DNA from: Lota lota | Taxonomy: Eukaryota; Chordata; Actinopteri; Gadiformes; Lotidae | Reading direction: 5' to 3' | Length of the DNA: 64,000 bases | NCBI GenBank assembly: GCA_026745465.1 | Contig: JACYXH010000864.1 | Location: 546,001 to 610,000, forward strand | In this document: in pieces, positions 36,483 to 47,600 of the stretch | Layout of the letters: the number at the start of each line of letters is the position of its first letter | How positions within the stretch are numbered: the first letter of the stretch is position 1 | Translations under genes and position numbers: made by a program | The notes under the pieces: model-generated | What the model was told of the DNA's origin: nothing | Database searches by the model: none | Seen by the model: only the letters and a program-made list of their open reading frames with translations

Positions 36483-37310
36483 AAGTATGCAATGTTCTGC
36501 AGTCAGCCATGGCTTCTGTCTGAATTGATCATGCTGGGTATACTGTATTATGTCCACAAGGTGGAGGTAATATCCCTAAAGGACAATACAGGTCTGGGTG
36601 ATCAAACATCCGTTACCAATATAATTTGTCAAAGGTTGGAACCAATGTGCATCGTTCATCACGGATTATCTGGACAATAGTACCGTGAATCGGCATACAA
36701 GTAACGTTTTATCACAAGGACTAAAGTGCTTCTCTGGTAACCAGAGAAGGAAGTTGAAAACGTATCATCTTAAAATATACCACTTTATATTAGTAGGTAA
36801 TTATTTGCATTGCTGTTGGATCTGCTGATTTCTCATGTGCAGTGTAGAGTTAGTATAGTAGTAAAAAGTGTAATCAGTTTTGCTAGTAGCCTTTCTATAG
36901 CTTTTATTAAAACGACGACAGAATGATGATAATCATAACAACAGCAGTATAATTTAGACCAGTCATTGGCATATTTTGTCCTGAACTTTGCCCCACATCT
37001 TCTTCAGTTTTTTTATCTTCATTCTGATTGGTCCAGATAAGCCTCAGCTGATTATAGAAGGTTGGTCAGTTGTATATTTGCCAGGTCACCACCCTTTTAC
37101 AAGCATAGGTTTTCAGCATCTTCCTCTATTACGACATACAGAAACCGCAAATTAACTGTTCATTCTTGTACACCTTATTTCTTACAAACTCATATTCATC
37201 ACATCCAACTTACCAAATGCTTATTTGAGATGTTTTGAGACTTTTGAATATTCTTTTGGTAGTTTTATTTATTTACTTTTGCTAGTTATCAGCAACTATA
37301 TTGTGTCATT
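36483..37310. promoter_or_regulatory. Upstream region of clade II copy 3
   Basis: Degraded match to the bidirectional region 15890-16830. It carries the same GCCAGGTCACCACCCTTT stretch near 37080, here preceded by TGTATATTT rather than TTTTATATAT. No gene is seen. Confidence 0.5.
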
Positions 37311-40300
37311 ATGGAACCAGTTTGGTTGGTACATCCACCATTGGTGGTTCTCCTCTGGCAACCTCTCTGGCTCCTGCCAAGCCTCCACATCTTGATGATC
37401 TCTCACCTGTTTCGGACGGACGGGTCCCAGCTGAGTTTCGGCACAAGAGCTCTGGAGGAGGAGGAACAGAGGATGGGGCCACTCTCTGATCTGAGGACAG
37501 AGGGAGTAAGAGATATTGGTGTATCGCTCTTGTCTGAATGTGTGATTCTAGGAAACAGCGAGCTGCTGGCCCTTCGCTCAGAGGGAGATGTAATCATTGG
37601 TGGGTTGTTCCCTGTACATTACCTTGTCCCCAACTCCCGGGACACCTACAATAGCAAACCCCAGAACCAACCTTGCAATGGGTAAGGAGACGGGTAATGC
37701 AGAAAATATGTATATCTTTTCTGTTGAACTTAAAGCTAATATGAACGAATATGATTACAAAAATTATGATTTTTGAAAGTATTTGGTATTGTTGCTCATT
37801 TAAATATTCTTTGACCAAGCCTTTTCTGCACAGCTAGTTTGCATTATTCAAGTTTTCACATTTGGTTCTCTATGTTTTACAGGTTGCTAATACTAAGTGT
37901 TGATGAGTTGAGGTGTGTACTTATTCTTGTTGTGCTGCTTTTTCAGTTTTGATGACAGAGCCTTCCGGTGGATGATGACAATGATCTTTGCAGTGGAGGA
38001 AATTAACCGTAACCCAGCTCTGCTTCCTGGTGTGAGGCTTGGCTATCACATCATGGACTGCTGTGATCACATCCACACCAGCCTTAGAGCTCTTCTCTCT
38101 TTACTCACTCACAGTATGAAAGGACAAAACCCGTCGGCTGAAGATAGGAAAAGTATGAATAATTTAGTAGAGAAAACAAAAAACATGCAAAGGATGTCGA
38201 GGACGATAGCAAATGCAGGTATTAAAGTATGGGAAAAATTGTACATCACTGATGAGGACAGAAAGTCAACGAGTGGAAATGTAACAATAACAGAAAGCAC
38301 CACAGATTCAGGAAGGTGTCTAACTGGATCTCCAATAACGGCTGTGATTGGCCTTGCCTCTTCATCCCCTACTGGCGCTATAGCACACATTCTGGGTCCC
38401 TTCAGTATCCCTCTGGTGAGCAAACCTCACGCTGTGAATAAAAATACTCGACCCGTAATGAAAAGTGTCTTTACACATATTTGAAAATGAAATGTTCTGT
38501 TTTTACCACTTTGCCTCCAGGTGAGTTATTTTGCCACCTGTGCCTGTCTCACCGACAAGCATACCTATCCGTCATTCTTGCGCACAGTGCCCAGTGATCT
38601 GTTTCAAGTCAGGGGTCTGGTTGAGCTGGTCCACTTCTTCGGATGGAACTGGGTGGGCACATTAGGGACCCCGGTGAGATGAATCGTTACAACTATTACA
38701 ACTTTTAAGTCAACATACACCATTCATGCTCACGTCACCTGTGTGTGTCTCTGATTTTTAAGGATGACTACAGTCGTTATGGAATCCAAGCGTTCTCTCA
38801 TCAGTTCAGACAACTGGGAGGCTGCCTTGCATACCATCTAACTATCCCGCAATCCCCTACCTTGGTTGAGATTGGAGCCATGGCGGACACCCTCCAGAGC
38901 TCAAAGGCTAAAGTGGTGGTGGCCTTTGCTTCGGAGGTGCAGCTACAAGAGCTGTTCTCAGAGGTGAGTCGTCCTGTCTATGCCCTCAGTTAATACAAAG
39001 GCGTATTGATTTGAGCCCAGCAAACAAATTTTGCCATATTCTACATATTGGACTAATGTATTTCCTTTTTAACTAGCTTGCAGCCAGGAACGTCACTGGA
39101 ATCCAATGGGTAGCCAGTGAATCCTGGGTTACCGCTAACTTGCTAACTGCACCCCAGTTCCACCTTCTCCTGCAAGGCACACTGGGCTTCTCCTTCCCGG
39201 GAGTTTACATACCTGGTCTGCGAGAGTTTTTGTTGAAGGTGCGTCCCAAAGCAGAACCTGGTTTTGAGTTTCACAACATGCTATGGGAGGAACTGTTCGA
39301 CTGTAGGTTGGAGCTCACGGCAGATCCATCCAATACAAATGCAAATGACTTTGATAGAATAATCGAGCAGTATGATCAACATGAGTCTAAGCTAAACACC
39401 AAGTCTCACTACTCAACTCTTAAAACATATGTGGGTGAAATGAGGATGTTACAAATTTCAGCCCATGAAAACACTACAGGTGCACGTGAGAGGCCTGTGT
39501 GCACGGGCTCAGAGGATCTCAGCAATGTGCACAGCAGTTACACGGAGGTGTCCAAAGTAAGAATTTCATATAACGTTTATAAGGCTGTGTATGCCATCGC
39601 CCATGCACTGCACAATTTACTGGAATGTGGTTCTGTTGGAGCTGGGTGTAAGCGAAATACATCAAAACCAAAAGAGGTGGGGAAAACAGCAATATGCATG
39701 TACATATTGGCCTTAAAGTCACAAACATTTCATTTATAGGCGCTATTTTACTTATTTGTGACTGTATCCTGTATTTGTTATACAATGTAGCTTTTGGGCT
39801 ACCTGAAGATGGTTAATTTCACCAACCAGTTTGGTGAAAAAGTACAATTTGATGACAATGGAGAGCCTGTGCCCCTATATGACATTATCAACCGGCAAAA
39901 GGACAGCAAGGGAGAGATTAGGTAACAAAAATGATCTCATGACAAAATGTAACAAAATAAAGAAATTAATTAATGGAAAAAAATAAATATTGGAAAAGAC
40001 TTTAAAAATATACTGTTGATTCAACATTTCTTCATGGCTATTATAAATAAAATATTTTGCCCCTTTTGTCATGTGCAAATATGTTTTCCTATATAATTAA
40101 GATTTGTTAAGGTGGGCAGCTATGATGGTTCGGTCCCAATGGATCAGCAGCTACAGCTGAATCAGAGTAAAATTGTATGGACAGGAGGCCTATCAGAGGT
40201 TTGTTATGGACCCCATCATTCCCATGAACTATCATTACAGTAAAAGAATATACAAAACAACAATGCTGTGTTTTCTTTGTTTTAAGGTTCCTGTGTCGCT

Positions 40301-41728
40301 TTGCAGTCATCCCTGCCCGCCTGGAAGCAGGCAAGCCAGACGCCCAGGAGAACCTCAATGCTGCTTTGACTGCTTACCATGCGCAGACGGAGAGATAAGC
40401 AACCAAACTGGTACAGAGATGTGGTGTTTCTTAATTGTTTTTCATGGGATAATAAGGTTTATGAATAAACTCATTTAGTTAATCCGCTGGTTGTGTTTAC
40501 TTGTTTAAGATAATTCAGTGTCAGCACTTGCTTTCCACACGCAGATTCTACAGAGTGCATCAAATGTCCCGAGTACCACTGGTCTGACAAGAGGAAGGTG
40601 AAGTGTGTTGCCGGAGTGGACGACTTCCTGTCCATGTACGACACCATGGGCGTCATCCTGATCACGCTCAGCCTGCTGGGGGTCGTCATGACAACGGTCA
40701 TCACGACCGTCTTCCATCGCTTCCGCACCACGCCCCTCGTCAGGGCGAACAACTCTGAGATCAGCTTTCTGTTACTGGTGTCACTAAAGCTGTGTTTCCT
40801 CTGCTCCCTGGGCTTCATCGGCAAGCCGTCCACATGGACCTGTAGACTGCGCCAGGCCGCTTTCGGTGTCAGTTTTGTTTTATGTCTCTCCTGCCTTTTG
40901 GTCAAGACTGTTGTGGTTCTGCTGGCCTTCCGGTCCACTGTGCCCGGTTCTGGAGCTATGAAGGCCTTTGGCCCCTCCCAACAAAGGACCCTCATCTTGT
41001 GCACTACTGCACCTCAGGTAGGCTGTGGGCCGTTCGGATCTCACACTGAGCTGGCGATTCATCTTTACTTGCGTTCAGACAGTGGAAGTTCATTGTATTT
41101 GCTTGATCACCACTCAGGTTTGTCTATGTGCTGGTTGGCTGTCAGCTGCACCCCCATTCCCATTCAGGAATCCAACGTACCAAGCCTCTACGGGGAAGGT
41201 TAATAATAAATATATTATAAATAATGGTATAATACTATAACTATTAATATAATAGCAATGCATTTTCTTTTTAATTTGCATTGATTATTGGCTTGATCAG
41301 AAAGTCTAGCTCGTTCAGGAATGATCTCATCCTGGAAAAACTGTGGTTCTACCATTCTTCTTTCTTATGTCCAGATAGTGGTGGAGTGCAGGGAACCTTG
41401 GCCCGCTGGGTTCTACCTGGTCCTGGGCTACATCGGCCTGCTGGCATCCCTCTGCCTCCTCCTCGCCTTCCTGGGCCGCAAGCTGCCTGACACCTTCAAC
41501 GAGGCCAAACTCATCACCTTCAGCATGATCATATTCTGCGCAGTGTGGCTCTCGTTCATCCCGGCTCACGTCAGCTCTCCGGGGAAATTCACTGTGGCTG
41601 TGGAGATATTTGCCATCTTGGCCTCCAGTTTTGGGTTGCTGCTATGTATATTTGTGCCTAAATGTTTCATCATTTTAGTGCGACCTGAGAACAATGTCAA
41701 GAAGCGAATGATTAAATCTCCCAGATAA
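37311..41728 (+). CDS. OlfC/V2R-like receptor, clade II copy 3 (complete)
   Basis: Complete receptor of 1017 residues, long for the family. Exons: 37311-37681, 37947-38415, 38521-38673, 38763-38963, 39077-39676, 39791-39921, 40102-40198, 40287-40410, 40545-41017, 41118-41198 and 41375-41728; all GT-AG, phases exact. The extra length comes from a long exon 1 (about 40 residues more, starting [10 protein letters not shown]), a charged 59-residue loop in exon 2 and extra residues before YVGEMR in exon 5. The ligand-binding Glu is kept (ASESW; ASEAW in copy 1). The cysteine domain has [11 protein letters not shown] and the 7TM domain is spread over three exons. One change to note: the usual INW near 39893 is INR. 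The final exon reads [11 protein letters not shown] and [10 protein letters not shown]. Confidence 0.9.
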
Positions 41729-42900
41729 ACCAAGCCTGATAATTCACAAAATGGTTTTCATTTACTGCAATATCAACTCAATTATCAGGAAGTGATAGCA
41801 ATCATGATGAAAGGGCTAGCAATTTACGCTACATAATAATTGTATCTTGTTTGTAGAGCATAATAGCAGTTTCTTTGAAAGCTGCTGTTGCTTTAGTTTA
41901 TTGCTAATCTGCACAAACTGCACAGTGTAAGTATTTCATCAACAAAACATGTTTCATCAAATAATTTATTGTGATGTAATACATAGCGACATGCAGAAAT
42001 ACCCTTCATTTATCATATTTTATAGCATGTGTCAATGTTGTGTCGAGAATATAACTACACACAATATTTAGTATCACAATGTTTTATTCTGCTGAGGTTA
42101 AAGAATCATTTCTACCAATGTGACTCATCTCAATGTATAGTGTTCATGATAAAGTACAATTTAGTAGAATTAAAGCACTTATTGGCTGAGAGACACTTCC
42201 ACTGTGTTGGGGTGGGGGTGGGGGGGGGGGGGTACCACACGTCCACGAGCACAGGTACCACACAAGCTACACATCAGCTACATAAGTGTAGCTCATAGCT
42301 TGGAGATATCATCTTCTACCAAGCATCCTTCCTATTTAAAATCAAACAAGCTCAAACTGATGATATGCCACCTGCACCTGCTGCTGTCAATATTTCTAAC
42401 ATCGTCATCTGAATCAGGCTAGATAGCCATCATTGATATTGCTGGTGGCCAGGAGCTAGCTGCTGTCAACTGTTTAGATAGTCGTGCTGAGCAGTGCAAT
42501 GTCTTATGGGTAAAATTGTCAACCGTAAGCTGAGACGATTGTGTCACTGTAAACTTTGAGCTTAATTTTATATAATGAGAGTGAGTCATAACAATTTAAA
42601 TAACTTATAATGGTGTAGAAAAGTGGCTATGTGTTATTTGGACAATGTTGTATTTGATGCTCAAGATAATTTTCTGTGATTTACAGAAAAAGTGCTTCCA
42701 TGTTAATTCCATTATCTGACCTCTGACCTCTGAAGCGCTGTGATGTCACAGTGCTGTTGGGTACCCAATGGCGGCTCACCCTGTCCAAAAGTAGTTCTTT
42801 GACAATTTGCAATACAATATATAAATAGTATTTTACAGTCAAAATGAGCATCACAAATCTATAACAAATGTTGAAATGAAAAGATCATAGAATGTCAGTA
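41729..42900. other. Gene-free spacer with degraded clade I spacer copy
   Basis: Up to about 41895 this is clade II 3' flank. It then switches to AATCTGCACAAACTGCA-type sequence that recurs at 43925, and from about 42240 it matches the clade I spacer (compare 4550-5110 and 5340-5405). No open gene. Confidence 0.6.
42208..42232 (+). repeat. G-rich tract
   Basis: Runs of 4, 5 and 14 G separated by single T, near a switch between two spacer homologies. It could form a G-quadruplex; length may be unreliable in the assembly. Confidence 0.6.
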
Positions 42901-42914
42901 TTTAGTCTAAATTC

Positions 42915-43100
42915 TACAAGCATATACATACAATGTATCTGACTAGCAAGACCGTCATCTCGTCACTCTCCCTATTGCCTATTTCAATAAGTGCTCTGCC
43001 CCAAGCAGCTTCACTTTAAAGAAGGCATAAGATCCATCCCTTTGTCAACTTAAGTCATCGCTTGAACTCAAACTTCTAAACCTCCCATCGTAGAAGACAC
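42915..43100 (-). pseudogene. Relic of a clade I receptor (first coding bases and promoter flank)
   Basis: Minus-strand match to the start of clade I exon 1 and about 120 bases upstream (compare 3525-3700). Only the first few dozen coding bases remain. On the low-coordinate side the sequence goes directly to clade I 3' flank, so the gene body was deleted. The TATA-like box reads CTTTAAAG instead of CTATAAAG and the palindrome is broken, as expected for a dead promoter. Confidence 0.75.
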
Positions 43101-43319
43101 AAGTAGACGTAGTAGAAGATCATTTCTTTTTTTAATATTGGCAATATATGAATGGTCAATAGAATACATTATTTAAGGGAATGTAGGCTACAGAATGGTC
43201 AGACTCTTAAACACCTATCATTATTATTATAATTTTCGCCCCAATGGCAACTGACCTGTTATTCTTGGCCTCTGTAATATTGTCTAAAAAACCTGATATG
43301 AACACATTACACTGTTATA

Positions 43320-43960
43320 TAATGTCTCATGTGCAGTATAGTATGCAGTCCAATAGATGAATGCCTAGTAGGAAAACCTTTTTTTAGTTTTTTTGTAATG
43401 GGCTTATTGTTAGGAGCTTTTCGATCGCTATTATTAAAACAACAACAGGCCTACATGGATTTCTCCTTCCCGGTAGCTTAAGTATCAGGTCTGAGAGTGT
43501 TTCTTGAAGGTGCGGCCTAAAGCAGAACCTGGTTTTGAGTTTCACAACATGCTGTGGGAGGAACTGTCTGGCTGTAGGCTGGAGTTCATGGCAGATCTAT
43601 TGCATCACAAATCTCAACGACTTTGATGGCATAATGCAACCGTGTGATCAACATGAGTCTAAGCTTCACATCAGGCCTCGCTCCTCAAGTGTTACAACTT
43701 GGGGGAAAAGAGGACATTCATGTTTTCAGCCCATGAAAACACTACAGGTGCACGTGAGAGGCCTGTGTGCACGGGCTCAGAGGATCTCAGCAATGTGCAC
43801 AGTAGTTACACGGAGGTGTCCAAAGTCAGAATATCATATAACGTTTATAAGGCTGTGTATGCCATCGCCCATGCACTGCACAATTTACTGGAATGTGGTT
43901 CAGACCGCACGACTGAAGCTGGGTGTAATCTGCACAAACTGCAGAGTGAAAGTATTTAAA
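43320..43960 (+). pseudogene. Relic of a clade II receptor (large ligand-domain exon)
   Basis: Bases 43320-43450 resemble clade II upstream sequence. Bases 43450-43930 match the large ligand-domain exon (compare 18725-19165), including an open stretch with [12 protein letters not shown] and [14 protein letters not shown]. An early TAA, frame changes around 43500-43690 and the absence of all other exons make it a pseudogene. The exon end (LLECGSDRTTEAGCNLHK) differs from the living clade II genes, so it may come from a lost fourth clade II lineage. Confidence 0.8.
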
Positions 43961-44668
43961 TGAAAAAAGGTTTTTTAAGATATAGTACAAAGTGACATAC
44001 AATCGAACATAATATATCATTTAATATAGTATATATGTTTGTCATTATTATGTCTAGAATATAGCTATACACACAACATTTTGTATCACAATGTTTTATT
44101 CTGCTGAGATCAAAGAATCCTTGGTACCATGGCTTCTCTTCTCAATGTATTGCCTACATCATGAAATATAATTTAGTAGAAGATGGTTTATTAAATACCT
44201 TTTTGGATAGATTTTTGTTGCCCAATTTGCTCTAATATGTAACTAAAAATAGACCTATGCTAACGTGCTCAGAACCTGCATTTGAGGAGGATTCGATTTT
44301 CACATTTAGTTAAAACGATATATAATTTACTAGGGATGTGATATTTCAGTGATGAGCTAAAAGCAGATTCATTCATTTACATGCATGCACGTCTTTGGGT
44401 GCCCCTACATTTCATTGTGTGTCCTTAACTTTTAACACATTGGATTACAGGGCTCCTTTGGAAAAAAGTCAGTTTAGCACCCTATGCAGTATCACTATTT
44501 TCCGTTTATCGTGCATTTCTTGCTGACTCTATTGGAGCAGTGGTTTTGTTTGTCAGTTAATGTATTTGTCATAGCCACTGGAGCCCATAGTGTTGGACAG
44601 GAAATGCCCCCTTTAAAATCATGAATATCCCAACTGTCTTAAATTATACGACAGTTAACCATTGCATG
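43961..44668. other. Spacer between relics and the clade IV gene
   Basis: Matches 41925-42190 and, from about 44080 to 44580, the clade I spacer (compare 4000-4470). No gene is seen. Confidence 0.55.
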
Positions 44669-47600
44669 TCACTTCTTCCCCATCAGGTGTTGCTTGGTAT
44701 TCTTTTCCGGCTGCAATACAATAATGAAACACTTTGGAGCAAACAAACAGAACAGCAGGCCGAAACTAGAGGCCAGAATAGCAAAGGTCTCCACGGCATC
44801 TGCATACTTTCCAGGAGAACTGATGTATGCCGGGACGAAGGCCAGCCAAACAGCACAGAAGATCAGCATGCTAAAGGTGATGTACTTGGCCTCGTTAAAG
44901 TTCCCGGGTAACTTGCGAGCCAGAAAGGCCAGTATGAAACACATGCAGGCCAGGAGACCGATGTACCCCAGAACACACCAAAAGGCAAGGCTGGACCCCA
45001 CACTGCATTCTAGAATTATCTTGGAATGATCATACTGTGTGTTCCTGGATGGGAAGGGTGGTGCGTTGATAAGCCATGCTGCACAGATGATCACTTGGAC
45101 CAGAGTGCACATTGAGATGATGGCCCTCTGCTGCATGGGCCCTAGCCACTTCATGACGTTGTTCCCGGGCCTGGTGGCAGTGAAGGCGGCCAGCACCACC
45201 AGGGTCTTGCCCAGGATGCAGGAGATGCACAGGGAGAACGTGATGCTGAAGGCCGTGTGACGCAGCATGCAGGACCAGGGTGTGGGCTCGCCAATGAACA
45301 CCAGCGCGCACAGAAAGCACAGCGTTAAGGACAGTAGGATGAAGAAGCTCAGCTCAGAGTTGTTGACACGGACGACGGCTGTGTTCCTGTTGTGGAGGAA
45401 CACTGCCAGGACAGCTATTGTGATGCAGGCACCCACCGCGGCCATCGCCGTCAGGGCTATGCCCAAGGAGTCGTAGGTCAGGAACTCCACTTTCTTTGGG
45501 ATGCACAACGTTCTGTCTGTGTTTGACCAGAAATCCTCAGGACAAACCGTGCAGTCTATGGCATCTAGGGGATGATCATTTTAGTTTTATATAAACATTT
45601 TCCCTTTTTAATTAATGAGTCATTTGATTTTTACAGATGTCGTCATGCAACAGCAGACCGCTCAGTAAAAGTTAGACTGCTCAATAAAACATAAAGGTTT
45701 CACCTGTCTGATTGCTAATTTTCCCAGTGTCACATGGTACACAGTCAAAGCAGCACACAGGCTCACTATGACGGACAGCCTTCCGAGATCCTGGATGGCA
45801 GCTGGCACTGCATACAGACACCAGCACCTAGAGACAAAAGGACCATGTCGAATATCCTGTGCCGTACCATTTTACTCAAAGTTGAAGCTAAGCCTACAGG
45901 ACACTCAGCCTGTGTTGTAGAAGAAGAAGAAAAGAGAAGTCTGAAAATAATGTCTATAATATAGACGCATTTTCAGAACATGTTTGTAGTTGGGTCTTAA
46001 TGATGGAAGACATCTGCTCTAGCCCTGAACTGTACAAGTGACATGATAATTCCAGATTTCTGACTGGATTGTTGCTGTCCATCTTGACCTAGAAATCAAA
46101 TCCAAGGTCAAATCTAGAGCATCCTGACTTACCTCCACCTCAACCTACATATCTTCAACAGTTGGCATCTGATGTGGGTAAATACACAATGTGAGCAGCT
46201 TGCCTCGCTCTGGTGGCCTGCCCAAACTATCTTCTCCTCCTGGATCACAAGCTCCTTCCCGGCAGCATTTGTTCCATCAAACAACCCAATGTTGACAAAT
46301 TCTATATTTCCCCCAGGGCCTCTCTGCCAGTTGATAATGTCGTAGTAAGGTATTGAGTCTCCCTTTAGGTCAAAGTTCACCTCCTCCCCGGCGATGTTAA
46401 ACGCCACTTCCTGGAGATAGTGCTGGAGCTTGGGGCACAAACAGACAACAATGAGTATTCTTTATTTGTGTGAAACAAAACTAGCATTAAAAAACTGTTT
46501 TGATGTACCTGCCAGGGTTGTATGTCATTTATCCGAGCACATGACTTGTTGTAGAAGGGCCCGCTGTGTTCTTGACAGCCAAGAAGGTTGTTCAGGGAAT
46601 GGGCGATCGCGTACACAGCCTTGTAGACGTTGTAGGCGACTCTGGGGCTCGACGTGTTCATGTAGGCTGAGTGTTGCGCCAAAAGGGACTCTTGCCCCGA
46701 GCAGGGGGGCAGCGGGGAGTAGAACGACTGAGAAGGAGAGCAGCCATACAGAGCTCCCCAGAGCTCATGGACCAGAGGACTAGAGGGGTACGTCTGAGGG
46801 TCTACCGTCTCCAGGTAGCTTTTAAGCCCCTGGATGCGGCCCTGCCTGATGCCGAAGCCAATGGTGCCCCCTAGGTAGGGGTAGTACTCCCTGCCGGTGA
46901 ACACCGAGGCGGTGACCCAGGCCTCGCTGGCCACCCATTGGATTCCTGTGATGTTCAGTATCATGTAGTCTTTCAGGAAGGGAGTCATCTCTCCTTCGGC
47001 GGAAAACACCACCACCACCTTTGCTCCAGAGCTTTGCATCACCTTTTGAAAAAGAAAAGAAAAAGAGAAAGAGTGCTAGTGAAAACCAGAGCACAATACA
47101 AGGGGGAAAGAGGTCTGTTTACATAGACAGTACATTAAACATAAGCTCATACGTTATATTTCTATATTTGATACTCATATAAACAATGTCTTTTCTAATA
47201 CATCTTTAACGGGAGGTGCTCCACTAGTTGCATGTAATATGCACTTAAAAATGTTATGCACTGTCTACTTTTATGCCATTTACAAGCTGCTTTGATGCCA
47301 TTAATGAGATAAGGGCTAGTCACCTTGCTCACGGACGAAAACACCTTGGGGATTCAAATCGACCATTACAAATATATACGTATCCTACATGTTTGCCTCT
47401 ACCTGCATTATCTCAAGAGCCCTCTGGCGGTTGTAGAGCAAAGGGATCATCTCCTGGTAGGCGACACACACTCCTGTGCCCGTCAGCTCCCTGAGCAGAC
47501 CTTGCACAGCAAAGCGTCCGTACTCGTGGTCCCCTCGTACCAAGCCCACCCAGGTCCACTGGAAGCGCAGCAGCAGCTGGGCGATGGCCTTAACCTAGGC

